Assembly (NCBI GenBank): GCA_014804645.1
Contig: JAAUZI010000008.1
Span: 62,001-126,000, forward strand
From: Lachnospiraceae bacterium
GTDB lineage: Bacteria; Bacillota; Clostridia; Lachnospirales; Lachnospiraceae
Direction: 5' to 3'
Length of the DNA: 64,000 nt
This document shows positions 28,686 through 41,578 of the stretch, piece after piece. Position numbers and translations under genes: made by a program. The notes beneath the pieces were generated by a model, which saw only the letters and a list, made by a program, of their open reading frames with translations, made no database searches and was not told the DNA's origin. How positions within the stretch are numbered: the first letter of the stretch is position 1; every line of letters starts with the position of its first letter.

Positions 28686-29864
28686 TTATTTCCAAAACTT
28701 TTTCTTTTTATCTTTGCCTTCCTTGCCATCCTTTCCGTCGCCGGATTTGTCCTCCTTCTCCAGCTTTTTTGCCGCGTTCAGGCTGTCGCCGCTCTCTGCG
28801 TCAAACTGACGCAGCAGCTCCTTGGCCTCGTGAGAAAGTCTGTCGGGCACCTCCACCACCAATGTCACATAATGGTCGCCCCGCACCTCCTTGTTGCGCA
28901 AGGTCGGCACACCCTTACCCTTGAGGCGCACCTTGGTGTCCGTCTGGGTGCCGGGTTTCACATCGTAAATTACCTTGCCATCCACGGTGTCAATGACAAT
29001 CTCACCACCCAGCGCCGCCACGGCAAAGGAGATGGGCACAGTGGAGAAAATATTGTAATCCTGCCTCTGGAAAATGGGATGACGTCCCACCACCACTTCC
29101 ACCAGCACGTCTCCGCGGGCGCCTCCGTTCGTTCCCGGCTCACCCAGACCGGGCAGACGCTTACACTGTCCGTTGTCGATACCGGCGGGAATATCCACGG
29201 CATAGCGTTTCTTCATGGGCACATAGCCGGTCCCACGACAGTCCACACACTTTTCCTTAATGATCTTACCGGTTCCCTGGCAGTCCGGACATGCCTGCAC
29301 ATTCCGCACGGTTCCGAAAAAGGACTGGGAGGTGAACACAACCTGGCCCTTGCCGCCGCATTTAGAGCAGGTCTCCGGGCTGGTTCCCGGCTTGGCGCCG
29401 CTGCCGTTACAGGTCTTACAGGTCTCCTTTACAGTCAGCTCGATTTCTTTTTCACAGCCGAATACGGCCTCCTCAAAAGTAATCCGAAGGCTGGTACGCA
29501 GATTGGCGCCCTTCATGGGACCATTGTTGGCGCTCCTGCTGCGGCCGCCAAAGAAATCACTGAATATATCACCGAATATGTCGCTGAAATCGGCGCCGCT
29601 GAAGTCAAACCCACCTGCGCCGCCCGCACCGCCCTCAAAGGCCGCATGGCCAAACTGGTCATACTGACGTCTCTTGTCCGGATCACTCAGAATAGCATAT
29701 GCCTCGGATGCTTCCTTGAATTTCGCTTCCGCCTCCGCATTTCCCGGATTCACGTCCGGGTGATATTTCTTGGCCAGGGCGCGGTATGCCTTCTTGATCT
29801 CTGCGTCGTCCGCATTCTTCCCTATGCCCAGGACCTCATAATAATCACGTTTCTGCTCTGCCAT
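28686..29864 (-). CDS. dnaJ: Chaperone DnaJ
   Basis: [33 protein letters not shown]; four CxxCxGxG repeats. Confidence 0.97.
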   Translation of the reverse strand: MAEQKRDYYEVLGIGKNADDAEIKKAYRALAKKYHPDVNPGNAEAEAKFKEASEAYAILSDPDKRRQYDQFGHAAFEGGAGGAGGFDFSGADFSDIFGDIFSDFFGGRSRSANNGPMKGANLRTSLRITFEEAVFGCEKEIELTVKETCKTCNGSGAKPGTSPETCSKCGGKGQVVFTSQSFFGTVRNVQACPDCQGTGKIIKEKCVDCRGTGYVPMKKRYAVDIPAGIDNGQCKRLPGLGEPGTNGGARGDVLVEVVVGRHPIFQRQDYNIFSTVPISFAVAALGGEIVIDTVDGKVIYDVKPGTQTDTKVRLKGKGVPTLRNKEVRGDHYVTLVVEVPDRLSHEAKELLRQFDAESGDSLNAAKKLEKEDKSGDGKDGKEGKDKKKKFWK

Positions 29865-29949
29865 AAGTATGACCTCCTAACAACTCCACACGAAGAATGG
29901 CCCATTATGAGCCATTCTTCGATGCAAGACAAAAATCTGTACTTCCCGC

Positions 29950-31854
<1,905 letters not shown>

Positions 31855-31902
31855 CTATAATGAACTGATATTTTAAATTGCCTGCTCTACCATGTATGGT
31901 AT

Positions 31903-32565
31903 CTATGAAACCACAGAAACCATGCTGTGTCTCACAACAGAATCTCTGTAGGTATAGCCTTTCTGCAGCTCCTGTGCCACGGTGCCGGACTCCAGCTCCT
32001 CGTTCTCCACCTGCATCACCGCATTGTGAAGATTTGGATCAAACTCGCAGCCCACCGCCTCGATGGGTTTCACCCCGATATTATCCAGCTCCGTCATCAT
32101 CTGCCTGTAGATCTTATTCATGCCCTCCACAAAGGCATCGCCCTGCTGGTCCTCCGGGACTGTAGCCAGTCCCCGCTCAAAATTGTCGATCACAGGAAGT
32201 ATTTTCTCTATGACACTCTTGGCCCCCGTCTCAAACATGACCTGTTTTTCCTTCTCGGTCCTGTTACGGAAATTCTCAAACTCTGCCAGCTGGCGTTTCA
32301 CTCTGTCCTCAAGCTCCGCTATCTTCTCCTTGGCGGCGTCCGCCTTTTTATCCTGCTTCGCCTGTTTCTTGGCGGCTCTTTTCTCCGCCCAGCTCTTGGG
32401 GTCCTCGCCCTCGGGCGTCTCTGTATCCTCGCCCTGCTCCTGAGCGTCATCCCCGGCCTTCTCCTCCGGTTGAGACGCCTCGGCTGTGTCCTCGGGCCGC
32501 TCCTCTACAGGCCGCTCCTCTTCCACAATCTCTTCCTCTAAAATCTCCTTCTCCTGATCTGCCAT
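31903..32565 (-). CDS. grpE: Nucleotide exchange factor GrpE
   Basis: Acidic N-terminus; AEFENFRNRTEKEKQ; LPVIDNFERGL; C-terminal YTYRDSVVRHSMVSV. Confidence 0.95.
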   Translation of the reverse strand: MADQEKEILEEEIVEEERPVEERPEDTAEASQPEEKAGDDAQEQGEDTETPEGEDPKSWAEKRAAKKQAKQDKKADAAKEKIAELEDRVKRQLAEFENFRNRTEKEKQVMFETGAKSVIEKILPVIDNFERGLATVPEDQQGDAFVEGMNKIYRQMMTELDNIGVKPIEAVGCEFDPNLHNAVMQVENEELESGTVAQELQKGYTYRDSVVRHSMVSVVS

Positions 32566-32673
32566 GCCATCATCCCTTTCTATATAGAGTACCGCATCTG
32601 CCCTACCAGTACCATAACCGGCAGAGTAATTTCTGACCGCTTGAGCGTCCAGAAATTCTCTGGGCACTGTCCT

Positions 32674-33705
32674 CTATTTCTTATATAATTCATCCAATTG
32701 CTGTTTCAGCGTTTGCAGGGTCCCGATCACCTTGTCGTAGTCCATCCTCTTGGGGCCGATAATACCTATGGTGCCCTTCATGCCCTCCTCCAACTCGTAG
32801 GTGGCAGTCACCACACTGCAGTCCTTCATTCCCCTGATTGGGGTTTCCTCACCGATATATACCTGAATCCCCGTGTTGGTGTCGTCCGCCAAGGTCTCCT
32901 GAACCAGCTCGCTGAGCAGTTCTTTTTCCTCAAAAGTGGTAATAAGCTCACTGGCCTTCTGCTGGTCCGCCAGCTCCGGATATCGGAAAATATTGTTAGC
33001 TCCGCTGGTGTATATCTCCAGGTCCTCGTCGGCCTTGATGGCCTCGGCCACTGCGTCGATAACTTCGCTGACTATATCGCTGTGAATGCCCGCCTGCTGT
33101 TTCATGGCCGCGATCATTCCCAGATTGATCTCCGCCATACACAGGCCATTCAAATGCGTGTTCAGCAGAATGTTCAATTTCAGCAGCGTCTCATCATCCA
33201 GCTCCTGAGTCACATGCAGGACATTGTTCTTGATTACATTGCCCTCTGCCACAATCACTGCCAATATCTGATTGTAATCCATTCTGGACAGCTGAATGAA
33301 CTTTACCTTGCTGCCGTGAGTCTGCGGCGCGCTGATCATGGTGGCGTACTGCGTATTCTGGGCCAGCACCCTTGCCACCTGTTTCAGCAGGTTCTCCATG
33401 CGGTCCTGCCTCTCCAGCAGCATCTCCTTCATCTCCACGACTTCCTGTTCCTTCTGCTCCATCATGCAGTCCACATAAAAACGATAGCCCTGGTCGGAGG
33501 GAATGCGTCCGGCAGAGGTATGGGGCTGAACAATGTATCCAAGCTCCTCCAGGTCAGCCATCTCATTGCGTATGGTTGCGGAACTCAGGTTCAGGTCCGT
33601 GTACTTACTGATGGTCCTGCTGCCCACCGGCTCGCCTGTCTCCAGATAGTTTCGGATGATGGCCTGCAATATTTTTGTCTTTCTCTCATCCAACTGCATT
33701 CCCAT
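32674..33705 (-). CDS. hrcA: Heat-inducible transcriptional repressor HrcA
   Basis: ILQAIIRNYLETGEPVGSRTISKY; TSAGRIPSDQGYRFYVD. Confidence 0.96.
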   Translation of the reverse strand: MGMQLDERKTKILQAIIRNYLETGEPVGSRTISKYTDLNLSSATIRNEMADLEELGYIVQPHTSAGRIPSDQGYRFYVDCMMEQKEQEVVEMKEMLLERQDRMENLLKQVARVLAQNTQYATMISAPQTHGSKVKFIQLSRMDYNQILAVIVAEGNVIKNNVLHVTQELDDETLLKLNILLNTHLNGLCMAEINLGMIAAMKQQAGIHSDIVSEVIDAVAEAIKADEDLEIYTSGANNIFRYPELADQQKASELITTFEEKELLSELVQETLADDTNTGIQVYIGEETPIRGMKDCSVVTATYELEEGMKGTIGIIGPKRMDYDKVIGTLQTLKQQLDELYKK

Positions 33706-33745
33706 CCTCCTGTCTCATATTCCCTATCTGCCTTTTGAATCGTTG

Positions 33746-33772
33746 TTAGCACTCAACCTCATGGAGTGCTAA
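33746..33772 (-). promoter_or_regulatory. CIRCE element (HrcA operator)
   Basis: TTAGCACTC-AACCTCATG-GAGTGCTAA, perfect 9-9-9 inverted repeat upstream of hrcA. Confidence 0.97.
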
Positions 33773-33861
33773 CACTTACTAGAACTAAAATATCACTTAC
33801 CCCACATATTGTCAACTGCTTTCCCAAAAATTATTTCTAAAATAATTCTAAACGGAGCATA

Positions 33862-33909
33862 AAGAAAAAAGAACACAGCCAGGACCTATTCGCGTCCCAA
33901 ACTGTGTTC
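33862..33909 (-). terminator. Intrinsic terminator
   Basis: GAACACAG...CTGTGTTC stem with T-rich tract on the minus strand. Confidence 0.7.
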
Positions 33910-33930
33910 TCTTGAATGACTATGTTTGAC

Positions 33931-34404
33931 TTACAGATAGAAACTGCCGGCAACCTTGTTCATCACATAGTATGCCACATGCTCCTCGGGCTTTACATAC
34001 AGCTCAATGCTGTCTAAGTCCGCCTCTTTCTGATTCAGATCATACTTCCACACGTCCTTGGCGATCTGTACCAGCTCCTCCTGGGTGTAGGACTTGCCAT
34101 CAAACTGTATTGTGATCTCGGCTTTTAACTCCTTCTTGGCCGCAGCCTTCTTGGTTGCAGGTTTCTTCTCAGCAGCTTTAGCTGCGGGCTTTTTGGCGGC
34201 AGGTTTCTTCTCTGCCTTAGGTGCCGCGGCCTTTGTGGCCTCTGCTTTCACTTCTGCGGCCTTAGGCGCCTCTGCCTTTACTTCCTCTTTCTTCGTCTCC
34301 TCAACCTTGACCGCCGCTACACTTGCGGGTGCCTTCTTGACAGTAGCCTTTGCGGGCTTGGTTTCTTCCTTATTTACAGTTACATTTTTCTTTGCAGGTG
34401 CCAT
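33931..34404 (-). CDS. DUF6465-like protein with Ala/Lys/Glu-rich N-terminus
   Basis: Low-complexity K/A/P/E N-terminal half, C-terminal ITIQFDGKSYTQEELVQIAKDVWKYDLNQKEADLDSIELYVKPEEHVAYYVMN. Confidence 0.65.
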   Translation of the reverse strand: MAPAKKNVTVNKEETKPAKATVKKAPASVAAVKVEETKKEEVKAEAPKAAEVKAEATKAAAPKAEKKPAAKKPAAKAAEKKPATKKAAAKKELKAEITIQFDGKSYTQEELVQIAKDVWKYDLNQKEADLDSIELYVKPEEHVAYYVMNKVAGSFYL

Positions 34405-34621
34405 AATGCTTATCTCCCTTCATTCACTTGCTTGATTGCTAATCAACGTTCTATTTGCTCTTTGCAAGGCTCTATATGTGTAAGTTTCCTAGTTGCCATC
34501 CTTGTCACGCTACAGTTTAGCCCTTTTTCCTTAATCTGTCAACTTTTTGTTGAAAATTTGCCATATTGTCCCCCAAACGCTTTATTAACTCAATAATCTT
34601 GGGCAAAATATCCTAAAATCA

Positions 34622-35476
34622 TCATTGCAGAAAAAGGCTGAAAGCCACCAGCACCACGACTCCCAACAGGATACGGTACCAGCCGAACACTTTGAAATCG
34701 TGCCTTTTTATATAGCTTAACAGGAAACGCAGCACGAACACGGACACTATGAAAGCCACCACACAGCCCGCCAACAGCGCGCCCAGCTCCAGGGCCGTAA
34801 AGTGGAATCCGAATTTCACGAGTTTCAGCAAGCTCGCGCCGAACATCACCGGCACCGCCAGGAAAAAGGTGTATTCCGCCGCCACGGTCCGGGACACCCC
34901 TATGAGCAATGCGCCCACAATAGTAGCGCCGGAGCGGGAGGTACCGGGAAAGACCGCCGCAATCACCTGAAATACGCCGATGAGCAGGGCCGTCTGGTAG
35001 GTAATCTCCGCTAAGGTATTGATCTTGGGTTTTCTGCCCTTATTCCAATTTTCAATGACGATAAATGCGACGCCAAAGACGATCAGCGCCAGCGCCACCA
35101 CTTCATAGCGGTAGAACAGGGCGTCCAGCACATCGTCAAACAGCACTCCGATGACTGCCGCGGGCACACAGGATACCAGGATTTTGAACCACATAGTCAT
35201 AATGTCCATCCGCAGCCAGGATATCCTGCCCGGATTCTTGGCTTTGGCTTTAGCCGTAAAAGCAAAGGGCCAGAGCTTGTTCCAGAACAGCACCACCACC
35301 GCCAGAATAGCTCCCAGCTGAATCACCACGTCAAACATGCCAAAAAAGTTCTCGCTCAAACCATCAAATGGCATCAGCTCCTCCAGCAATATCAGATGTC
35401 CCGTGCTGCTGATGGGCAGCCACTCCGTGACGCCCTCCACAATTCCATAGATAATCGCCTTCAATATTTCCAACAT
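34622..35476 (-). CDS. uppP: Undecaprenyl-diphosphate phosphatase
   Basis: GIVEGVTEWLPISSTGHLIL; VFPGTSRSGATIVGALL. Confidence 0.95.
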   Translation of the reverse strand: MLEILKAIIYGIVEGVTEWLPISSTGHLILLEELMPFDGLSENFFGMFDVVIQLGAILAVVVLFWNKLWPFAFTAKAKAKNPGRISWLRMDIMTMWFKILVSCVPAAVIGVLFDDVLDALFYRYEVVALALIVFGVAFIVIENWNKGRKPKINTLAEITYQTALLIGVFQVIAAVFPGTSRSGATIVGALLIGVSRTVAAEYTFFLAVPVMFGASLLKLVKFGFHFTALELGALLAGCVVAFIVSVFVLRFLLSYIKRHDFKVFGWYRILLGVVVLVAFSLFLQ

Positions 35477-35528
35477 CTTCCATAATTCCTTTCCTGAATA
35501 GAGTGTCTATGCAGCAGTCCCACAGTTC

Positions 35529-36722
35529 TCATCTGCTGCCATATTCCGTCTCCACAAACTTTCTCAGCGCCGCCATAGACCTCTCCACCTTTTCCGTGTC
35601 AATGCAGTAGGCCATGCGGAAATACCCCGACACGCCGAAGGTGTCGGAGGGCACCAGCACCAGGTCGTATTTCAGCGCCTTCTGGCAGAATACCTTGGCG
35701 TCCTCCTCCAGGGCCTTGGGGAAAATATAGAAAGTTCCTCCCGGCTTTACCACAGTGAAACCCAGCTCCACCAACGTGTCATAGATTATTTTCATGTTGG
35801 TCTCATAGACGGACAGCTCCGCCGTCTGCTCCAGCACCTGGGCCACCGCCAGCTGAATGATGGAGGGCGGACAGTTATGACCGATGCCTCTGGAAATCTG
35901 CCCGCACATATTCACCAGCGTCTCCGCCTCCGCACACGCCGGATTCACTGCCACATAGCCGATGCGCTCGCCGGGCAGGGACAGGGATTTGGAGAAAGAG
36001 TAGCACATAAGAGTGTTACTATAGTATGCGGACACGCAGGGATTTATCACACCCTCAAACACGATCTCACGGTACGGTTCATCGGAAACGATAAAAATAT
36101 CATGTCCATATTCCGCAGACTTACGCCGCAGCGTGTCCGCCAGCCTCTGTATGGTCTGTGGCGAGTACACAATGCCGGAGGGATTGTTGGGCGTGTTGAT
36201 CAGCACCGCCATGGTCTTTTCATTGACCATCTCCTCAAATGCCCGAAAATTAATCTGGAAATCCTCCACCTGGGCGGGCACCACCTTCAGCACCGCCCCG
36301 GTCAGGTCAATATAGGGGTGATACTCCGGGAAAAAGGGCGCAAATGTAAGAATCTCGTCCCCCGGCTCCGTCACACAGCGCACCGCATGGGCGATGGCTC
36401 CCGCCGCGCCGCAGGTCATGAAAATGTGCTTTCCCTCATAGGGAATGCCGAATCGCTTTGCCAGTGACGCAGCCACCGCCTCCCGGACGGAGGGGATGCC
36501 CAGACTGGGGCTGTAGCCGTGCAGCTCCATGGGGTCTTTGCTCTCCAGCAGCCGTATCATTTGATCCGTGAACGCCTGGGGCACAGGCACAGAAGGGTTG
36601 CCCAGGCTATAGTCAAACACATTCTCATAGCCGATCTCGGCCCCCCTGGCCGTGGCAAACTCCGACAGCTGCCGGATCACGGATTTTCCCGATAACATGT
36701 CTTTGTATTTCTGTACGATCAT
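35529..36722 (-). CDS. Pyridoxal phosphate-dependent aminotransferase (class I/II)
   Basis: INTPNNPSGIVYS; SFSKSLSLPGERIGYVA. Confidence 0.93.
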   Translation of the reverse strand: MIVQKYKDMLSGKSVIRQLSEFATARGAEIGYENVFDYSLGNPSVPVPQAFTDQMIRLLESKDPMELHGYSPSLGIPSVREAVAASLAKRFGIPYEGKHIFMTCGAAGAIAHAVRCVTEPGDEILTFAPFFPEYHPYIDLTGAVLKVVPAQVEDFQINFRAFEEMVNEKTMAVLINTPNNPSGIVYSPQTIQRLADTLRRKSAEYGHDIFIVSDEPYREIVFEGVINPCVSAYYSNTLMCYSFSKSLSLPGERIGYVAVNPACAEAETLVNMCGQISRGIGHNCPPSIIQLAVAQVLEQTAELSVYETNMKIIYDTLVELGFTVVKPGGTFYIFPKALEEDAKVFCQKALKYDLVLVPSDTFGVSGYFRMAYCIDTEKVERSMAALRKFVETEYGSR

Positions 36723-36746
36723 CTTTTTATCCTCTTTTCTATATTT

Positions 36747-37520
36747 TTATATATGCTCCAAAAACGGGTATTTCCCTTTTAGTGCCCCTTCGTATTTCCG
36801 GAATAATTGTTCGGCCTTTTGCAGGTTTTCTTCAATTTCTTTCAGACTTGTCACCTGATAAAACCGCGTCAATTCGCTGACTGCCTCCTCCGGCAGGTGA
36901 CGGGATATATGACACAGGGCATACTCATAATGCCGGGGCGTATACAACAGCCGGGCCATACTCACCAAAGGCTCTGCCACATTTTCCAGATACTTCCCGT
37001 ATGCCTCCAGATATTGGTTTCTTTGAATATATTTCCTCACTCTGCTCATCTGCAATATTCTGTTTTTACTGTCCCCAAATACCCGCCTTATCTCCTCCTC
37101 ATTTATCGCTCCCCTGCAAAAAGAGATAATATTCTTCTTGTCGAACAAAATCAAGGGCTGCTCCGCAATATCATTCTCCACATAACAGGTCACATCTATG
37201 CCCCTGATTTCGTGGGATTGAACGCAGATGTCAAGGGTCAGATATTCGGATGTATCTTCCAAATGTATATTACTCTGGGCGATCTCTCTTCGAATGTTGT
37301 CAACTCTGGAATCGATGCCCGCCAGTTTCTCCAGTTCCGCGATGCATTCATGCAAAAAGGTTTCCTGGCGAGATTGCTCCACATCAAACCAGAAATCAAT
37401 ATCCGAATAGGCGTCCACCTGTCCGATGCCGTCCGCCCCCTCCAGCCACATAGCGTATACATAGGACTTGCCGAAACTGAACTCTTTCAGATACTCTATA
37501 ATTCGCTCTCTGCCTATCAT
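36747..37520 (-). CDS. Nucleotidyltransferase domain protein (aminoglycoside adenylyltransferase-like)
   Basis: MIGRERIIEYLKEFSFGKSYVYAMWLEGADGIGQVDAYSDIDFWFDVEQ: DxD nucleotidyltransferase motif. Confidence 0.65.
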   Translation of the reverse strand: MIGRERIIEYLKEFSFGKSYVYAMWLEGADGIGQVDAYSDIDFWFDVEQSRQETFLHECIAELEKLAGIDSRVDNIRREIAQSNIHLEDTSEYLTLDICVQSHEIRGIDVTCYVENDIAEQPLILFDKKNIISFCRGAINEEEIRRVFGDSKNRILQMSRVRKYIQRNQYLEAYGKYLENVAEPLVSMARLLYTPRHYEYALCHISRHLPEEAVSELTRFYQVTSLKEIEENLQKAEQLFRKYEGALKGKYPFLEHI

Positions 37521-37530
37521 GCCCACGCCT

Positions 37531-39033
37531 TTATGTCTCCTCGTCCTCCGCCCAGGCCAGGGCACACCTAACTGCCCGTTTCCAGCCCTTTTTCAGCTGC
37601 GCGCGCTGCTGCTCGTCCATCTGGGGGATAAATTCTCTCCCCAGCTGCCAGTTCTCCTTGATCTCTTCCAAATCCCTCCAGTAGCCTGTAGCCAGTCCTG
37701 CCAGATAGGCCGCGCCCAAGGCTGTAGTCTCAATGCAGCGGGGCCGCTGTACCTGGCTGTCGATAATATCCGCCTGGAACTGCATCAAAAAATCGTTGGC
37801 GCTGGCACCACCGTCCACCTTGAGACCCTTTAACGTTCTGCCCAGGTCCTGCTCCATAGCTGTCAGCACGTCCGCCGTCTGATAGGCGATAGACTCTAAT
37901 GTGGCCCGGATGAAATGTTCCTGGCTGCAGCCCCTGGTGATACCCACCACTGTTCCTCTTGCAAACTGGTTCCAGTAGGGCGCACCCATACCTGCAAAGG
38001 CCGGAACCACATAGACGCCCGTGGTGTCCTCCACCTTGTCTGCACTCTCCTGAGTGGCGGAGGCGCTGCGCACCAGGCGCATGCCGTCCCGCAGCCACTG
38101 CACCGCCGCACCAGCCACAAACACGCTGCCCTCCAGAGCGTATTCCACCTGGTCGCTGCAGCCCGCCGCAATGGTGGTCAGCAGTCCTGCCTTGGAGGCA
38201 ATGGCCTCACGCCCTGTATTCATCAACAGAAAGCAGCCCGTCCCATATGTATTTTTCACCTCACCCGGCGCAAAGCAGCCCTGACCAAACAGCGCCGCCT
38301 GCTGATCTCCTGCAGCACCGGCAATGGGAATCTCACCGCCTAACAGTGAGCTTGCGGTATGCCCGAATATGTGGCTTGAGGGGTATACCTGGGGCAGCAT
38401 ACATGCCGGTATGCCCAGCCGCTCCAAAATCTGCTCATCCCAGCAGAGCCTGTGAATGTCGTAAAGCATGGTTCGGGAGGCGTTGGTGTAATCCGTTGCA
38501 TGCACCCGGCCCTTGGTGAGATTCCAGATCAGCCAGGTATCCACGGTGCCGAAAAGAATCTCTCCCCGCTGCGCTCTCTCCCGCACCCCCGGCACATGCT
38601 CCAATATCCAGGCGATCTTAGTGGCGCTGAAATAGGCGTCCGGCACCAGTCCCGTCCGTTCTCTGACAAGACTGTCATATCCCTCCGCCTTCAACTGCTC
38701 AATCATATCCGAAGTGCGGCGGCACTGCCAGACAATAGCGTTGTACACCGGCTCCCCGGTAGCTCTGTCCCAGCAGATCGTGGTCTCCCGCTGATTGGTG
38801 ATACCGATGCCGGCGATCTGCTCCGCACCGGCTCCCACCATGGCCATGGCCTCCGTGGCCACCGCCAGCTGAGAGGACCAAATCTCTCTGGGATTGTGTT
38901 CCACCCAGCCGGGCTTAGGGTAAATCTGCGTGAACTCTTTCTGGGCCATAGAACAGATATTGCCCTCTTTATCAAACAGAATGCAGCGGGAACTGGTGGT
39001 TCCCTGATCCAGTGACATGATATATTGTTTCAT
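37531..39033 (-). CDS. glpK: Glycerol kinase
   Basis: [52 protein letters not shown]. Confidence 0.96.
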   Translation of the reverse strand: MKQYIMSLDQGTTSSRCILFDKEGNICSMAQKEFTQIYPKPGWVEHNPREIWSSQLAVATEAMAMVGAGAEQIAGIGITNQRETTICWDRATGEPVYNAIVWQCRRTSDMIEQLKAEGYDSLVRERTGLVPDAYFSATKIAWILEHVPGVRERAQRGEILFGTVDTWLIWNLTKGRVHATDYTNASRTMLYDIHRLCWDEQILERLGIPACMLPQVYPSSHIFGHTASSLLGGEIPIAGAAGDQQAALFGQGCFAPGEVKNTYGTGCFLLMNTGREAIASKAGLLTTIAAGCSDQVEYALEGSVFVAGAAVQWLRDGMRLVRSASATQESADKVEDTTGVYVVPAFAGMGAPYWNQFARGTVVGITRGCSQEHFIRATLESIAYQTADVLTAMEQDLGRTLKGLKVDGGASANDFLMQFQADIIDSQVQRPRCIETTALGAAYLAGLATGYWRDLEEIKENWQLGREFIPQMDEQQRAQLKKGWKRAVRCALAWAEDEET

Positions 39034-39155
39034 ATTTTCCTCTTTCTGCATAACTGCAGTTGGCAAAGCCAACTACTGCTGCGCCTGTGTTATTGCGTTA
39101 ATACGTATTTGGATGTTTTACTTCCAAAATTTCCTCTTTCTGCATATCATTGCAA

Positions 39156-39956
39156 TTACAACTTCATATACGCTCCGCCAGGCACTTCCACGATGCGCCT
39201 ATCGTCCACCACAAGCCATGCGCTCTGAGCTGACGGATTATATACGGCAGTGCTGTCCGCGGAGAATTTCAGATTCTGCAGCACCTGCATGTAGTCAATA
39301 ATTTCAATATTGGTGGCGTACCAGATATCCTCCCTGCCTCCCACGATGCGGCAGAACTCCTCTATCCGGTCCCAGTTATTGTTTGAATCAAACTCATAGC
39401 TGTGTCCCCACACATACATGAGTTTCAGATACTGTTTTTTCGGGAAATCCGCAAACCAATGCGCCATCTCCAACAGCCTGGGATGGTTGTGGTGACAGGT
39501 GGGATGCCATTCCATGGGGTCCCGGGGCAGTTCAAAATCCTCTGTAGCCTCCACCACCCGGGCATAGGAAATGCCTAACTTTTGAAACAGATCCTTGATC
39601 TCCTCGTTATATGAGCCGTTGGGATAGGCATGCCCCCGCACCAGTCCGCCGGTGATACGCTCCAGCCCCTCCCGGTCCTCCAGAATCTCTCTGGCCACCT
39701 GAGTGAGCGGACACCGGGCAATGGTGGGGTGGGTCATGGTGTGGGTGGCAATCTCATGACCCTGATACAGCTGAGGAATCTGCTCCGGTTTCAGCCGGAT
39801 ATCCATATTCATCAAACCGTAATTCAGGTTAAATGTCCCCTTGATTCCATATCGGTTAAAAATCTCCAGCAGCCTCACGTCCGCCAGCTTGCCGTCGTCG
39901 TAGCTCATGGTCAGCGCCTTGGCCCTGCCGTCGGGAAATGCCTGATATACTTTCAT
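39156..39956 (-). CDS. Polysaccharide deacetylase family protein
   Basis: ALTMSYDDGKLADVRLLEIFNRYGIKGTFNLN; HEIATHTMTHPTI. Confidence 0.88.
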   Translation of the reverse strand: MKVYQAFPDGRAKALTMSYDDGKLADVRLLEIFNRYGIKGTFNLNYGLMNMDIRLKPEQIPQLYQGHEIATHTMTHPTIARCPLTQVAREILEDREGLERITGGLVRGHAYPNGSYNEEIKDLFQKLGISYARVVEATEDFELPRDPMEWHPTCHHNHPRLLEMAHWFADFPKKQYLKLMYVWGHSYEFDSNNNWDRIEEFCRIVGGREDIWYATNIEIIDYMQVLQNLKFSADSTAVYNPSAQSAWLVVDDRRIVEVPGGAYMKL

Positions 39957-40160
39957 TCTTTGCTCCTTTTTGCGGGTATCCGCATTTCTGTTTCGAGTTC
40001 AGTGTAGCATATCCTCTGTTTGGGTGCAATATTCCTTGAAGTAATTTTGCCGCTTTCCGTTATATAAACAAAAGCGGTACTACGCAATAGTATCGCTCTT
40101 GTGTCCGGCAGAATATATGGGGATTGCACCATCCCTCGGTCTCTCTTGACCGTTCAGAGT

Positions 40161-40895
40161 CTACATTACGCTCTTAATATAAGTCGACGCTATTACCGCC
40201 AGAATTCCGCCAATCGATGAACCGACCAGATTGACGATCAGCTGATAACCCCAGTCAACCTTTTCGCCCTTCTTGTTCGGAATCGGCAGAATTGCGAACC
40301 ATATGCTGCTGAATACGGAACGCATGGCATTCATGCTGAAACCCGTACTGTTAAATGTCAACGCAAGAAAGGCAACCGCAGCAAATCCAACCAGTCCAAC
40401 TACTAAAGACTGATTTCCCGCCTTAAGGCTGCTGACTCCAGCGATACCCATAAACACAAGAAACAGGAAAATAAAGGTTGCGATAATTTCCTGCACGAAA
40501 TTCAAGGGAAGTCTTTTTTCAACAGGATATGCCGAGAAAATTCCGCGTTTGGGCATATCTCCGGAGGCCTTAAAGGAATCCCAGAAGAAAATCATGCAAA
40601 CGAGAACTGCAGCGCCTGCCGCCAGGAACTCCATCAGTAAATAAAGTCCTGCCTCACCTATGCTCAGACCGTTATAAATCACATTTCCCAGAACCACACC
40701 GGGATTCAGATAAGCCGGTCCGCCCATAATAGCCGCCACTGCAAGGCCAAAACCTACCGCAAGACTCCACGCAAATACCAATTCAATATAATTCAGAGTG
40801 GATATCAGGGTCTTCTTAAGCGACACATTGCACATATAGGCATAGCCGCCCGCCAAAAAAATAAAGCTTCCAATAAATTCCGATAAATAAGTCAT
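40161..40895 (-). CDS. Aquaporin/MIP-like channel with altered NPA motifs
   Basis: Six-TM MIP pattern; YLNPGVVLGN in place of NPA box 1 and GFSMNAMRSVF in place of box 2. Confidence 0.65.
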   Translation of the reverse strand: MTYLSEFIGSFIFLAGGYAYMCNVSLKKTLISTLNYIELVFAWSLAVGFGLAVAAIMGGPAYLNPGVVLGNVIYNGLSIGEAGLYLLMEFLAAGAAVLVCMIFFWDSFKASGDMPKRGIFSAYPVEKRLPLNFVQEIIATFIFLFLVFMGIAGVSSLKAGNQSLVVGLVGFAAVAFLALTFNSTGFSMNAMRSVFSSIWFAILPIPNKKGEKVDWGYQLIVNLVGSSIGGILAVIASTYIKSVM

Positions 40896-40998
40896 TTGTG
40901 CATTCTCCTTTTCCTTGTGCGTATTTTTTATGTTTCAGAAAATCTTTACCCTATATACGTTTCATTGTATTACCTATTCAGCAAAATGTAAAGGAAAC

Positions 40999-41481
40999 TC
41001 ATTCGATAATCTGTGGCTCGGTGACATCCGCCCCAAACCAAGTCTGCACATCCCGCTCTCCCTCCGCCCCCTCTATCCAGGCGATGCCAAAAACATATCT
41101 CCGGGTTTTCGTAAAAGGCAGTATTACATACTCTACCCCATTATCCAGATACTCGTTTTCATAATCGTACCCCGAGACAGATTTCCTGCCGCCGCATCCC
41201 CTGTCTCCCTCCATGCCTATGGATACCTTGACGGTCCCACTGTAAAATCCCTTGCACTCCAGCCGTTCTCCCGATTCAACGCAGTCACTGTCGTTGGAAA
41301 TATGCCCTTTTATCAGACAGGCAATACTGTGTGAGGCGCCATCCGGCACGAAATCAATATTTATTCTGTACCGGCCGCTCAAATCGGGACAGGTCTCATC
41401 ATACGAAAGCGGATATTCCTCATAAGCAACCGCCCTCCCGTCTATGTATATCTCAATCTCTCCCAGCGGTGTGTTCAGCAT
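40999..41481 (-). CDS. Hypothetical protein
   Basis: 160-aa ORF in the operon-strand direction, no recognised motif. Confidence 0.5.
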   Translation of the reverse strand: MLNTPLGEIEIYIDGRAVAYEEYPLSYDETCPDLSGRYRINIDFVPDGASHSIACLIKGHISNDSDCVESGERLECKGFYSGTVKVSIGMEGDRGCGGRKSVSGYDYENEYLDNGVEYVILPFTKTRRYVFGIAWIEGAEGERDVQTWFGADVTEPQIIE

Positions 41482-41578
41482 AGTATCTCCCTACATCTCT
41501 CTCAATCTAATCCCCATGCATATCGCAGACTATGTCTGCGATATTGCTCAAATAGAAAATTGAAAAATCTTTGATTTT

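Noticed and set aside
33931-34404. Ala/Lys/Glu-rich repeats as a histone-like protein
   Set aside because: Low-complexity N-terminus only; the C-terminal domain resembles a known uncharacterised family and no DNA-binding motif is visible.
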